The notes beneath the pieces were generated by a model. The model made no database searches and was not told where the DNA came from. It worked only from the letters and a program-made list of their open reading frames with translations. Of a stretch of 64,000 nt of DNA, positions 22,813 to 34,900 are shown piece by piece. Made by a program: the position numbers and the translations under genes. How positions within the stretch are numbered: position 1 is the first letter of the stretch; each line of letters opens with the position of its first letter. The stretch comes from Heloderma charlesbogerti (lineage: Eukaryota > Chordata > Lepidosauria > Squamata > Helodermatidae), in contig JANEZZ010002363.1 in assembly GCA_026122225.1 (NCBI GenBank), forward strand, positions 1 through 64,000. Reading direction: 5' to 3'.

Positions 22813-24135
22813 AACTGGTGTGCCACAGACTGCTCACTAACTGTATCCACAGTGCATGGAATAACACTCCTAATCCGATCAATTTTATCTGCAAAGTGCC
22901 TTGCCAAGGCCTCACAGGAGGACTTAGAATGCTCCAGCGGTTCCGGAGCAACTGGATTGACCAGGCTCCGGACCACTTGGAACAGCCTCCTGGGACAGCA
23001 CTCTGCAGACGTGATATACAGGCAGCATAATATTCCTTTTTTGCTTCCTTCACCACCACGTGATAGGCTGAAAATACAGCTCTAGCCCGTGTCTGATCGT
23101 CTTTGGAGTGAGACTTCTGCCACCGGCGCTCTAGCTGTCTCACCTCCTGATTCAGAGCTTGTAACTGTGGATTGAACCATGGTGCAGTCCGAGCCCTGTT
23201 CAGGGGGAGAGGGCATTTCAGAGCCACCCGATCTAACGCCCCAGTGATTGCATCATTCCAGCCACCCACCAGGGTCTCGACTGAGTGGCCGTTGGCATGC
23301 TCCAGAGAATCCCCAAGCGCATTCAGGAATCCATTCGGATCCATAAGCCGCCTGGGGCAGACCCTGCGGAGGGGTTGTGGAACCGAGAAGTCCAACGTCA
23401 CCAGATAGTGATCTGACCATGAGAAGGGGGTGGTGGATATACCCTCGACTTCCAGATCACTCCCTGCTTCTCCAGAAACAAACACAAGGTCTAGTGCATG
23501 ACCGGCTACATGACTGGGCCCAGTTGGAATATGGTGCAGCTCCCAGGAAGCCATGGTCTCCAAGAAGTCCTGAGGTGCCCCTGTGAGGACGGCCCCCGAA
23601 TGTACGTTGAAGTCTCCCAACACCAACAAGTTAGGGGATGCACATGCACATCAGAGACCACCTCAAGCACCTTGGCCAGGGAGTCAGTCGTGCAGCGGGG
23701 TGGATGGTACATGAGCAGAATCCCCAGACTGCACTTTGGGCCCAACCTCCAGTACATGCACTCAGCAACCTTGGTCTCCCGGAGAGGTGGTCTGGTGAAG
23801 ACCAAGGTCTCTCGATAGATAACAGCCACTCCCCCTCCCCGATCTCTAGCCCTTGGCTGCTGTGCATACGAAAATCCAGCTGGACACATGGCCGCAAGGG
23901 TTGGAGCAGCAGCCTCGGCCAGCCAGGTCTCCATAATACATGCCAGGTCTGCAACCTCATCCAGGATCATGTCAGGATGAGGGAGGTTTTCTGGGTAACA
24001 GACCTGGCATTGCAGAGCAGCAAACGAAGGCCAGAAGATGGAGTCACGCCTCCCCCAGCCATCCTTTGGCTCTGGACAGGCCTGGAGAAGGGGACAGATA
24101 CTACACATCTCTCCCTTGTTCCCCTTACCTGGCAT
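22813..24135 (-). pseudogene. L2 endonuclease and linker, frameshifted
   Basis: Two frames together give the AP endonuclease. The upstream frame (24135 to about 23630) has ADLACIMETWLAEAA (catalytic Glu in ETW), RDRGGGVAVIYRE and YHPPR. The next frame (from 23629) has LVLGDFNVHSGA, HALDLVFVSGE and the catalytic FSWSDHYLVTLDF, then a linker with RARTAPWFNPQLQ and RRWQKSHSKDDQTRAR. The frame changes near 23630 and again near 22976, where FADKIDRIRSVIPC continues the linker. All catalytic motifs are still readable, so decay came by indels rather than loss of the domain. Confidence 0.85.
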
Positions 24136-24215
24136 GGCCTGCCCCTAGCTCTCCCAACCCTTCCGCTGTACTCGGCCTGCCCCTAATTCTCCCGACCCTT
24201 CCACTGTACTCAGCA

Positions 24216-25494
24216 AAGTGCAACTGAAGTTACTTCTGGGTAGACTTGTTTAGCCCTCTCTTCTCCCCAGCCCCCCCCCCGAATCTTTCCCTTCTGCTAA
24301 TCAGCGGTGCTCCGAACAACCTGCACCAAAGGCAGTTCATGTCACACGGACTCCTAAAGCACGCTGAAGCCGTTGCAACAGGAAAATCCGTCAGAAAAGT
24401 GGTTTCAAAAACCCTGGATTTTACAACTAGAAGCAGCGTGCTGGCTACGGAAAAGGGCATGAGTCATCTGACACAATCAACTTGGGGGCGCAATGGAACC
24501 GGTGCAAAAGTCCCATGTAAATACCCCCTGTATGAGGAGTACTGTCAGAGCACAAAACAACTGTGAAGTCCCTAATGCATTCTGGGGAGGTTAGCATGAA
24601 TCATCTTCATTCCATAATAAGGGAACAATTAAGATGAAATTGATCAGCTAAGTTGTGTAGCATCCCAAATGTCTGCAGATAAGAAATAGATCACTCACAG
24701 ACCTTAAATGGGACATTTAAAAACAGCATAACTCAGTTGGATTGCAACTGATTTTTTTAAAAATGTAATTAACTTTTGCATCCCAAGTAAACTTGATTGT
24801 TTTCAATTTTAGGATATAAAGCACAATGGGAAGGATGCCCCTAACTCTCTAACAATAATCAGGTTCCCTTCAGCCTTGTCACAGATTCATGCAGGGACTA
24901 TATTATCAACTATTAAAGAGTGAGTGAGACAGAGAGAGAGAGTGCAGCCCTTTTGAAGCAGCAGTAAGTCTGGATAGCAAACAGTTACAATGATCTATGG
25001 AGTTCAAGACAGATGCCAGCTAAATCATTTTTGGAGGAAGCTAGACAGGCAAAATGAAACTCTTTGAAAACATCAAATGAAGTGAGTCTACAGCCTGTTA
25101 TCAAATAACTGTAGTTATAATTTGGTCAGGTGATCTGCTCTCATTCAATCATGTATTTTCATTTCTACAAGAAGAGTGTACAAGTTACTGTACAACTGAA
25201 GGAAGGAAGTCACAATTGAATTTGTCATTCTCCTTTCTTGCCCTTCTCCATTCATCCTCCCTCTATTTTCTTGTCGCTTGTACTCATGCAGACTTCCAAG
25301 GCCCAGGTAGCCAGTGCCTATTGGGAAGACGCAAGGACAAAAACCAAGAGGCATGCAAGTCATGCAGAACTGTATCCCCAAATGGGCCACTTAAAGGGTA
25401 CAGATGGGAATCATCCTCTGTACCTATTTGTAGTATTTAAAGCAAGTTCATAGGACAGTGGCCCATCTGGTTGGAAATAAGTACTTGAGCTCCC
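24216..25494. other. Non-coding stretch, nothing recognised
   Basis: No gene or clear element is seen, apart from a short MITE-like piece near 24216-24250 (GAAGTTACTTCTGGGTAGAC). Confidence 0.35.
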
Positions 25495-25825
25495 AATCGG
25501 TGCCACCCCAGGTTTTTGAGGGCTAGTGGGCGAGGCCTCCTCCCTCACTGCATCTACATTATCACCATTATCACCAGCTGCCATTGCTTCTCATCCTCTT
25601 TCTCATAGTTGCTATCATTTCCTTGCTTGACAGGCAGAGAGGTAGCGAACAAGTAGGCAATGGCATCTATTGCTTCTCTTTCTCAGCACCATCTTTATCA
25701 GGGCCAGAGTGGGAGGCAGGTGGACAAGGAGGTTACAATGCAGAAGAGGAGGAACAACTCCAGGGGACCCTGCTGGGGATGGGCCCATGGCAGGTGCCTG
25801 ACCATGCCTACCCTTAATGCCAGTC
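25495..25825. repeat. Unclassified interspersed repeat, uninterrupted copy
   Basis: Matches 43215-43790 in order: GTTTTTGAGGGC against GTGTTTGAGGGC, CACCAGCTGC, TTGCTTGACAGGCAGAGAG, then CTCCAGGG and CAGGT-CCTGAC-TGCCTA blocks near the right end. The 43215 copy has an extra L2 tail inserted, so this copy serves as the empty site. No coding sequence or tail is seen and the class is unknown. Confidence 0.6.
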
Positions 25826-26154
25826 CTTCTCCCAATCAGCTCCCTCTCCCTAGCCAGCAATTGATCCAGCAGCTATGACCAGACACCTGAATCACTCACC
25901 TAAAAGGAGAGAACCTTGCTGAGTATTGCCTGGGATGAGGTTGGGGCTGCTTGTGACCATGTTGATGAACGTCCCTTCCAGGTTCAGGTATGTCGATGGG
26001 TTCCTCAAACTACAGTCCCTGCCTGAGGCCAGGATAGCTACTGGAGTGGCTGTGACTAACTGCAATCTATGATGGTCTCCTTTGATGACAGAGTGAATAG
26101 CCAAGAGTCTGCCTCCTCCTCCCTCTGTATTTCATCCTGCTCCATTTCCTTCCA

Positions 26155-26232
26155 TTGCCACTGCCAGTCAGTATTGATAATAACTGAGCTAGATGGACCA
26201 ATAGTCTGACTCAGCTTCCTGTGTTCCTATGA
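26155..26232 (+). mobile_element. tRNA-Ala-derived SINE, 3' fragment
   Basis: Only the 3' part is present: GAGCTAGATGGACCAATAGT, then TCTGACTCAGCTTCCTGTG. It matches the body of the SINE at 1363. Confidence 0.7.
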
Positions 26233-26373
26233 TGTGTCTGGTGCTGAATTCAGGAACAATTGATATGTGGGGAGGGGATGAAAACCTACAGGTGTGGGTC
26301 CTGGGTTTGCTGTCTGAAGAAGCATTTGAGTAAAGAGCTGCTGCCAGACTGTGGACTGGGGCTGGTTACAGGG

Positions 26374-26915
26374 AGCGTACAACTCCCCTGCTAAAACAGC
26401 TCCACTGGCTCCCAGTCTGTTTCTGGGCACAATTCAAAGTGCTGGTCATGACCTATAAAGCCCTTTACGGCTCAGGTCCAGGTTATCTAAAAGACTGTAT
26501 TCTCCCCTATGAGCCTGCTCGTGGCCTGAGATCTTCAGGGGAGGCCCTTCTCAAGGTCCCACCACCATCACAGGCCCGCCTGGGGGAAATGCGGGAGAAG
26601 GCCTTCTCGGTGCCTACCCCGAATTCTCTTCCCAGGGATGCGAGAGTGGCACCCTCCTTGGTATGTTTCTGCAGGCAGGCAAAAACTTTTTTGTTCCGGC
26701 AGGCCTTTGGGGATAGGTAGTCTAGACCTGTGAGAATATGATGAATGGGTACTATTGTTTATATTGTTGTCTTTTAAAATTTTGATATCTTATACAATTT
26801 TAATATTATTGATGATTTAATTATATTTTTAACTTTTGTTTATTCCTATTTATATGTTTTAACTGTACAAGTTTTAATGTTGTAAAATCTCCTTGAGTCC
26901 TAGGGAAAAAGGCAG

Positions 26916-26953
<38 letters not shown>
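26374..26953 (+). mobile_element. L2-type LINE 3' end with (TTA)n tail
   Basis: The open part (to 26720) translates to the L2 ORF2 C-terminus: FKVLVMTYKALYGSGPGYLK, then LPYEPARGLRSS and LFRQAFGD. The 3' UTR follows and ends in a pure TTA trinucleotide run (26917-26953). It is 5'-truncated. The C-terminus is also seen at 21389-21691, 30455 and 52890, but in diverged form, so several L2 subfamilies are present. Confidence 0.85.
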
Positions 26954-26954
<1 letters not shown>

Positions 26955-27029
26955 AGAGTATGAAACCCATAATTTTACAGGCGAACCAATGGCTTTACTA
27001 GAATGTAAATGTTAATGTAAACTGAGGGA

Positions 27030-27480
27030 AAACTGTGGCTGAGGGCATCTACACTGCAAACGTATGTTTTTTATACCAGTTCATATTGTTATGGCTTCCC
27101 TTATGGTACAGGTGCAGAACTGCAGGCCCAGGGTCCCAATCTAGCCCTCCTGGAATCCCCAGATGGCCACGCCCCCTCTCCCTGCCCCCACCCCCTTTTC
27201 CCTGACCACTGGCCATTTGGTGGTTTCCCAGGTGTGGGCCAGTTTCCCCCCCATTCTAAAAGCTTGAAATGCATTTCCTACAGCTTAGTTACTGTGGCAA
27301 TAAGAGCTTTAAGCTAAAATACATTGGTATCTTTTTCTGTTTTGGCCCTGCCCCTTTCGCCTTCAATACTCATGCCTTATGGCTTCCCTCAAAGAATACT
27401 TGTAGATCACTGAATTGTTGAGATTTCTGTTAGAGATCTCCTCTCAGCCCTTCTCAGAGAAGAGGAATTGATGATTACAC
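27030..27480. mobile_element. MITE interrupted by another repeat
   Basis: Outer parts (27030-27101 and 27377-27480) join to form a unit like the one at 28150-28320: shared CTCAAAGAA and GTTGAGA-TTTCTGTTA blocks. Between them lies the 275-bp insertion described separately. Confidence 0.5.
27102..27376. mobile_element. Unclassified repeat with exact 13-bp TSD
   Basis: TTATGGCTTCCCT occurs at 27089-27101 and 27377-27389 and flanks the insert exactly. The insert matches the split repeat at 6255-6905. Duplications this long are typical of LINE-mediated insertion, yet no promoter boxes, A-rich tail or LINE-like 3' end is seen. Confidence 0.65.
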
Positions 27481-28149
27481 TGGTGTATTGAATATACTGT
27501 GGTGTAGATATGCCTGTTCTCTGCTGTCAGACCTTTCCAGAAGGGTGTTGCTCATCTGGCCAAATCTCTGCCAAGATACAGAGTTTTGCTTATTTGGGAC
27601 AAACTATGGCACACGATATGGTATGGACTTGCCTCCCTCCCACCCCCCAACTTTAACAAAATTTGACAGCTTCAGGTGAGTAAGAACATCAAAGCAATTT
27701 ACTGCAGATATTTTTTGGGAACAGCAATACCAAGATTCAGTTCACCCTATATATGCCATTTCTTTCTTCCGGATAATGGGGACTTCAAAGACAAATGAGG
27801 TAAAAGCAGTTGAACTCATTGATTGATCTTTGTCTGGAACATTTAAAAGAGAAACCATACCTCCCAGATATTGACTTGGAAAATAGTGTTCTGCTTATGT
27901 AAGCAGTAGTATGCAGACAAGAGTGATATTTCTCTAGCTGTGTCAAATGGTTTGGAACAGTTCATGTAACTTTTAAATAGACTTCAATAGACAATCGCTT
28001 GATCGTATTACGAAGCGTCAGGAGAAAATCTGACCCTATTATTATTATTTTAAGGAAGAAAGAGAATTTGAATTTAGCTGCTAGCTGCTTTTATTAAATA
28101 GCATTGTCATGTTGTTTTGCTTCAAACCGTGGAAACACAGAGCTAAGGG
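27481..28149. other. Non-coding stretch, nothing recognised
   Basis: AT-rich DNA without gene or clear repeat. Confidence 0.35.
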
Positions 28150-28320
28150 TACATTCACTGACCACATCAACTATTTTTCACACTAGTTTAGTTGCCTTGG
28201 TTTTTTCTCAAAGAACCTTGGGATTGGTAGTGCTTTACAGAGTGTTGAGAATTTTCTGTTAAAGAAACAATTTTCACAGAGAACTATAATTCCCAAGGCT
28301 TATTTTTTTTTAAAAAAGTT
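28150..28320. mobile_element. MITE, CTCAAAGAACC family
   Basis: Imperfect foldback: AACCTTGGGATTGGTAGT near 28214 against AACTATAATTCCCAAGG near 28283. It is related to 11310-11415 and to the outer halves of 27030-27480. Confidence 0.55.
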
Positions 28321-28874
28321 ATGTGGCATCACATATACCAAGAGAAACACTGGGTGATTTTGAGGAGGAAGTCACTATCTCCGGCCTAGTCTGTCAGAGC
28401 AAGGCAAAGCTCGGGCAGGCGGCACTCCAGTTTAGGTTTGGAAGGTGTGCTGTCTATCTCAGGCAGGATCCCGGAAGTCAGTGGCTTGAGCTAGAAGCTG
28501 GAACCTGAAGGCGATGCTGCTTCCTTGGCAAGATGTATAAGAATAAATGTATCCCACAGTGTGGTTTGAAGGCATGGATTGCAGCAAACCTTGCGGAAAC
28601 TAAGTCCAGGTCTCAACTGTACCCGGGGGGGGGGGGTCTCCACAACAACAGAAGAAGTGGAGAGTGGCTTACCTGGATTTTTCAAGGAGCTGGCTTTGGT
28701 CCATGCAGGGCTCCACAAGTGAGTGCACTGCACCAATATAAGTCACTTCGCAGAACACACTTCTGAGGTGGGGGTGGGGGGTGGAGTGAACGTCATCTGA
28801 CTGGCAGGGGCTACTCAACTAATAAGAGAGGCTCCCCCCTGCATCCATGCTCTTCCCCCATTTCGCCTTCGAAT
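28321..28874. other. Non-coding stretch with a G homopolymer
   Basis: A run of about 11 G lies near 28625-28635. No gene is seen. Confidence 0.35.
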
Positions 28875-29080
28875 ATAATCACTCTCCTTCTCTCCACCCC
28901 CCCCATTATTTATTCCCTTAAAGCAGCAATCACTACAGGAAGGAACACAGTGTTCTCTCTGCCTTGAACCTGCCGAAGCTGCAAACAATCTCCTTCTCCT
29001 CCCCACCACCACATTACTTACTCCCTTACTTCCTTAAAGCAGCAAAGATCATAGGAACACAGTGTTCTCCATGCCATGTT
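28875..29080. repeat. Local tandem duplication, about 110 bp unit
   Basis: Two diverged units share CTCCTTCTC, CCTTAAAGCAGCAA and GGAACACAGTGTTCTC (first near 28880-28955, second near 28990-29072). Confidence 0.7.
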
Positions 29081-29550
29081 GTGATCAATTGAAACTTCAA
29101 AGCTTTTCCATTAAGCCTCCTAAATGCATTATTTCGATTCATGGATCTCAGTAACTTCCACAGTATGCATTTTGGGAACAAGCCTCATTGACCACAATGG
29201 GAGTTACTTCTGAGTAGACACACATAGGTTTGTGCTGGGAAAGACAGGGAGGGAAACAAAGGGATAGGAAACCAGCCCCCTTTCTAACCCCTGCACAGGC
29301 TCAGGTGATTAAAGGTGGAAGAAGTTACTTCTGAATGGCAATAAACCAAACAACAGAGAATCACAGCACCGAGATCATGCTTTACAGCCTGTAGGGAATT
29401 AGTGCTTTAAAATGCACCATTTCTATTGAGGGGGATCTCTGTAAATTCTGAAGTGCACATTTAGAGGACAAGCCTCATTGACCACAATGGGAGTTACTTC
29501 TGAGTAGACACACATAGGTTTGTGCTGGGAAACACAGGGACAGGAAACAC
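29081..29550. repeat. Local direct duplication, 290-bp spacing
   Basis: A 64-bp block is identical at 29178-29241 and 29468-29531, starting ACAAGCCTCATTGACCACAA and including TTACTTCTGAGTAGACAC. Sequence before it also aligns in diverged form (AAATGCA--ATTTC, GGATCTC-GTAA). The spacing of 290 bp suggests a tandem duplication of a unit that already held half of a palindromic MITE. Confidence 0.75.
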
Positions 29551-30244
29551 CCCTTGATGGGGGTCATGGTGAAAGGCACACCCCTGGGCAAGGCTAGCGT
29601 ATCCTTGGGGGTTGGGGCACGCAGCAGCTATACCACAGAGAACCTAACTTAAGGAAAAGAATCAGACTTTAAGCAGTCTCAGGAAATCCATTTTTTTTCC
29701 ACGATAAGTTCTGGGGTGGCTGCTGGATGGCCATGACATCAGGTATCCCTAATGACTTCCAATGGCAGCCAGCTCGGAATAAGTCACTTGTGGAAACACC
29801 CCCCATGTTGGAGACCACCTCAGAACTCCGTGTATGCTGCCATGATGATGATGATAGACTTTGAGGTTTCTATAAGCCAAAGAATGGGATATAAAAGAAA
29901 GAAAAGGAAATATATAGAGTGCAGGTGTGCCCTGAGTCAAAATGACGAAACAGCATTTTGGAAAGTAAATGGTGCACTTCAAACTGCTTTTAGGATGTAC
30001 GCTTTATGACCCTTATCAGACAACCCTAATAGTCCCAGATATTCCCACCAAAAGGCGCATGACATGTAGATGAGGACATGAATCCAAATACACAGCAGCT
30101 GCTTCTTCTGGGTACAGATCTCCCTTGTCAGATCAGGGTGCAAGTCTACTGAAAACTGATGCACAGCATGCCAGCTTTTAAGCAGGACCTTAACACCATT
30201 ATATTGACTCCAGTCATAGTATAAAATCATGGCATCATTTGTTT
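29551..30244. other. Non-coding stretch, nothing recognised
   Basis: A GATGATGATGAT run lies at about 29843-29856. No gene is seen. Confidence 0.35.
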
Positions 30245-30350
30245 TAAAAATCACATCCATATCCTGCCCTTCCTCCAAGGATCTCAGGCTGGCTTACATA
30301 GAGCCATCTTATTTAATCCTCACAACAACCCTATGAGGCAGGTTAGGCTG
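30245..30350 (-). mobile_element. tRNA-type SINE, 3' half
   Basis: The minus strand reads CTCATAGGGTTGTTGTGAGG, then a GGCAGGATATGGATGTG-type end, as in the SINE at 39745-39993. The 5' half of what may be the same copy is at 31290-31430, beyond an L2 fragment. Confidence 0.6.
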
Positions 30351-30454
30351 TGTGAAAGCTTGAACCAGAAACCTCAATGTCAGAGTCCAGGGCCCAATCT
30401 CTTGACCTTCCAGGTACCGTGTATAGATGGGGTGCAGAATCTTCTTCAGGCACA

Positions 30455-31072
30455 GAGCAGGAATGGGGCTGCCCTTGAAGATGACTCGGAAGTTGCAGCT
30501 AGTGCAAAATGCAGCAGCTAGACTGCTGACTGGAACACCTCATCAAAATCATATAACACCAGTTTTAAAGGAATTGTGCTGGCTGCCAATAAGCTTCTGG
30601 TTGGAATTCAAGGTTTTGGTGATGACATTTAAAGCCCTAAGTGGCTTGGGACCTCGATATTTGAGGGAGCGCCTCTCCCTATATGTGCCTGCCCAAGAAC
30701 TGAGATCTGTTGGAGGGGCCCTCCTCTGCGTCCCACCAGTACGAGACATACACTATGGTGGGACGTGGGAGAGGACCTCCTCTGCTGTGGCATCCTGGTT
30801 GTGGAATGCCCTCCCCTTGGAGGCCCAATTGGTGCAGACATTGGTCTTGTTTCGGCACCAAGTACAAACATGGCTTTTTCCCAAAGCCTTTAAGGGCTAA
30901 ATGCATTCTCTAGCACATTGTTTTAACTGTTTTATTGTTTTAGATTTTAACTGGTTTTTAGCTTGTTTAATAGTTTAATATGTTTAAATTGATTTTATCT
31001 GTACACCGCTGTACAGATCTTAATGATATAGGGCAGGATAGAAATGTTTAAAATAAATAAATAAATAAATGC
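30455..31072 (+). mobile_element. L2-type LINE 3' end with (AAAT)n tail
   Basis: The frame to 30900 gives the L2 C-terminal region: GLPLKMTRKLQLVQNAAARL, HITPVLKELCWLPIS, FKVLVMTFKALSGLGPRYL and WLFPKAFKG. The 3' UTR then ends in AAATAAATAAATAAATAAAT near 31070. It is 5'-truncated. The ORF2 C-terminus is close to that of the L2 at 21096 but the tail differs. Confidence 0.88.
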
Positions 31073-31289
31073 AACATAAGCAACTGCAGTTGACAGGCAG
31101 TATGAAGGCTCTAGATTGGCCAAGTCTGGAATAAATATTAGGCACCCAGCCTTCTGCCCTTACCTGCCACCGGGCAGTATCTTTTGCCTATTGTACTTCC
31201 AGCTCCAGTTGTGGACCTCAGAGAGCCCTAACTGGAGAACATGCTTCCCAGGTCTAAATTTGGGTACTGCCTGCTCTAGTCTCAGGATT

Positions 31290-31430
31290 ACTTTGATAGG
31301 CTGAAACATAGTGACTTCCCCAAGGTCATCCAGTGAGTTTCATGGCAGCATACAACTCTGAACCAAGTTCCCTCTTCTAGTCCAAAGCCAACATGCCAGC
31401 CACTGTCCCACACTGCCTCTCTGGGTATGT
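31290..31430 (-). mobile_element. tRNA-type SINE, 5' half
   Basis: The minus strand reads GGCAGTGTGGGACAGTGGCT, GCCATGAAACTCACTGGATG and GACCTTGGGGAAGTCAC. This matches the head and middle of the SINE at 39745-39993. It is probably the other half of the SINE interrupted between 30350 and 31290. Confidence 0.6.
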
Positions 31431-31884
31431 GCCATGCAGCTTGCAAAATTAGCATTGTATAACAGGGCAGAGGGTAACACACATGTATGCTGAAGATGCG
31501 AGTGGTACAAAAACAGAAAGGAAAGATTCCCAGATCAAGATAGAAAAGAAATCACAATGTTGAGTGACACATGAATGGATAAATTGGGAAAATCTACAAC
31601 TTTCTTCTAGGAATGAATGAAAGATCCTTTACACTGAGAACTAAATATTGTTCAATGGTTACAGAAAGAAAAAGCTTTATTATCAGTTAAACAGAAGAGA
31701 TGTACCTTGTGGGCAGAGGGCCTTATTAGGAGGGAAACATGAAAATAACTGATTGAGGGAAATAATCCCCATAGTCTCAGAGGGGCAAGTGAGTTGTTAC
31801 GTTACACTTTTTGCTGTTTATCTTCATACAAGCCTTTGCAGCCTCTTCAGAATGGAACTGTGGTATCTTAGCAAACCACCACCT
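31431..31884. other. Non-coding stretch, nothing recognised
   Basis: No gene or repeat can be supported. Confidence 0.35.
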
Positions 31885-32170
31885 CTCCCGGTCAGTTAAG
31901 AACATAAGAAGAGCTTATGTTCTTATATCAGACTAATGATCCATCTAGTCCAGCATCTTGTTTCTCACAGTAGCCAATGTGTTCTGGGAAGGCAACAGCC
32001 CCTTTCCCATTGTTGCTCTCCACCAACTGGCACTAAGAAGCATACTGCCTCAAACCTGGAGGTAACCTATAGCTATCATGATTAGTAGCCGTTGGTAGAC
32101 TTATCCTCCATGAATTAGTCTAATCTCCTTTTAACACCATCTAAGCTAGTGGTGAACACCACATCTTGTG
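31885..32170 (-). mobile_element. CR1-type LINE 3' end
   Basis: On the minus strand it matches the 3' ends at 15640-15898 and 17990-18243: GTGGTGTTCACCACTAGCTT, GACTAATTCATGGAGGATAA, TGGCTACTGTGAGAAACAAG and a terminal ATAAGAACATAAG repeat region. A small palindrome around AAGAGCTT (about 31900-31924) suggests tail rearrangement. Confidence 0.72.
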
Positions 32171-34746
32171 GTACTGTGGTCCATACATTGATTTATTGTG
32201 GACCAGATGGGGAATTCTTGGCAGCCATAGAGGAAGCCAGGGAAGTACCAAGAGAATCCAACAAAGTCATATTTGACCACAGAAGTTGGTCCAACAAACC
32301 AACTTCTGAACAAATGTGACTGCTGAAGGAACAGAAGTCGAGTTCATGAAGAAGCCCACAAAGGAGGCTCTGCATGGTGAAAAGCCTCTGAGTGACTGTA
32401 ATAGCCAGTGGTTCTGACTACTGCTGCAGCTACCCACAGAGAGCTCCCGTTCAACCTTCCCTTGTTGCTACTCACTTGCTCCCTCATCTTTCTGCTGGCA
32501 ATACCTAGCTTCTCCTTGGACTTGGCGCAGTTCACAAATGCGTGTTCATGAGCTGATGTCTGCAGCAACAAAGCAGTGAATTCCAAGTGTAAATGACCCC
32601 TCCCAGATCAATAGCACAATCTGGATTTCCTATCACTTTCCATGTTCTCATCCACAATGCTTCTGCATGCGGTCCTTGATGAGGGTTGTCATAGCCAATA
32701 GGATTAAATGGCCATACTTTGGAAGAAAATGGCACCAAGAACAGCAGCACTGAAACAACGCAAATATGAGTACAGAAAAATCACTGGGAAATGGAGATGC
32801 TTTTCAACAGTCTCAAAAAAGAACCCAAAACAAGCTAAGTAGTATTCTTCACTAGCGGTTTGCCATCTACATACTTAGCTGGCAGTGGAGAATGTGCAAA
32901 TATCTACAAATGTTTACTAGTTTACAATCAAGATGAGTATACAGAAATTGGCATACTTTATATTAAAATATGAAATGTATAATAAAGGAACCTAGATTAA
33001 AGTATAGCATAACATCTGTAAGTTCTTGTTTTCTCTTTTAAGTGAGGGCAAACATTTTACATCATTAACTTCTTTCTTGCGACTGCTCTGCTAACTATTA
33101 CCCTAAAATCGAAAAACACAGCAAGCTTCTAATGCTGCTGAACAGCGAGAAATCCTTAAAGCTATTCCAGATAGTCAAAATAAAAAAAACCCACCAATGA
33201 CAATTATTCCAGTAAGTATGAAATTATTATAAAACTGTCACATTTCTAATATTTCATATCACTCCTGACCATAAGCTCTGCAGCTATAAAAGCAATATCT
33301 CTGTCTCTTCAATGTATGGAAATGATGGTTTGCATTCTACGGGGCTTATGATGGTAAAATGCCTTTAATTATGTTCCAGACAACTGTTGGTAAGGAATTC
33401 TTAAACTCCCATCAAGGTCAAAGCTTTACTTTCTTGCTGATCCTGAGATCATCAATCTGTGATTTCTATTTCACTGACATAATATCTGTATTATTCTTGA
33501 GAGACACTATATTACTGCATAGTCCTCAGCGGTACTGGATAACATCAACTGTCCCTAAAGGTTTGGATGCAACACACTGATGTCTCTTTCTCCTTTACTA
33601 GTCTTTAAAGGTCAGCTAGACTGAAAACTAATGTATGTGCTTATTTCATATGTGAACAGATAGTAATATCACAACATTATATGGGGGGGTTGTCAACTGA
33701 GGTCATGCATCTCAAGCATATGGTAAACAGCATCAACATCCTACAAAAGTCTGTTTCCAATGACACATTTTCACTCAAACGAGGGGGTGGAATGATTGGT
33801 TGCCAATCACAGCTCTAACTGGGCGCCTTGAGAGCCCCAGTCTCTCTGTGTAGTTTTGTTGAATTTAAACGATTGCTAGCTATTCGGCACACAGTAATAC
33901 ACTCTTACTCCCAAACCATTAATTTAAACTCTGAGACACCAAAACCCAAAGAAGAATCATCTTCATGGATCACTGACCTTGTTAACAAGTATAAAATAGA
34001 ATAAATTGTCTTAAAGCAATGCTTACTAGCTTTGCTGTATGGAAGGGTCTATAAATATATTTCTGGTATTACAAAATCCTAGTATCAAGATGGTAGTTAT
34101 AGGATAAAATCACCTTGCCTTTTGATTGGATATCAGTAGTCCAATTTTCACTCTATAATTTTTTTTAAGGCTCTAGCAACAGTTAACACATTCAAACATT
34201 TTAGCTGTATTAAACTATAGGACAAAAATCTCCCACAAAGTCTAGATAAATGCCACGGATGTGGAAGAGAACAAAAGACTGGCAAAACAGCACAACTGAG
34301 GCTTCCTTCACATTTATACACATATGTGCAGACTGGGCCTGATCACAGGGGGCTTCCCCTGTGGCACTAGGCATTGCATTTTCTGTGCTACATTTGATCG
34401 TATATGTTATTGTGTATGAATCAGCATTTATGTATCAATAGTTCATGTCAGATTTTAGGTGAATGGGTTCCATTAGTATGAACAGAACGCATATGTTGGG
34501 TTCTAGCAAGGCCATGAACTATGGAGTAGTAGAGCATCTCTACACCACCCCAAAATCCCACATTTAAAATGGGGTTTCTGCTTCCTTTTTAAATGTAAAG
34601 GATCACAGACTCCCTTTACATGAGCATCCTTTCCCCCCTCCTTCTTCCCCTTATCTGAGTCCTCCATATGTTTCATTGATCCAGCTCCTCTTCTTGCAGC
34701 TTTTCCTTTTTCAAGGGGGAAATCAAGCGGAACACAAGTGGGGTAG
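32171..34746. other. Long stretch without recognised elements
   Basis: About 2.6 kb in which I see no gene, RNA or familiar repeat. It is AT-rich from about 32,900 onwards. It is one of the larger apparently single-copy blocks of the window. Confidence 0.4.
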
Positions 34747-34900
34747 TTTGATACTTTATTATCTCCGATCTATTAAAAAATGGAATAAAGGTCATTTAGT
34801 GCAGGAGACACCCTGGAGGATGACGACATCATCTAACGGGCCTGCAAACTTCCATGAGCGGGCAATCTCTATAGCAGGACAAAAGCCCCACGTGAAGCCC
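34747..34900. mobile_element. GGCT...AGCC family TIR transposon, right half
   Basis: Matches the right halves of the elements at 6409 and 51016: TTTGATACTTTATTAT, then CACCCTGGAGGATGACGAC, CCTGCAAACTTCCATGAG and the end CACGTGAAGCCC. The left half is missing or unrecognisable. Confidence 0.65.

Larger units (their letters stand above)
21096..24215 (-). mobile_element. Long L2-clade LINE, decayed
   Basis: Minus-strand non-LTR element of about 3.1 kb. The 3' end is at 21096-21140 with an ATTT/TAAA tetramer tail, preceded by a 3' UTR with the ATCGCCCAGAGTGGCTGGG-type segment. ORF2 occupies about 21389-24135 in several frames. L2-clade membership (CR1 superfamily group) is inferred from the RT blocks FRPVSNLPLLGKVIERVV and DPFQSGFRPGHGTETALV. 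No ORF1 is recognised. The 5' boundary near 24215 is approximate and the copy may be 5'-truncated. Confidence 0.85.
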
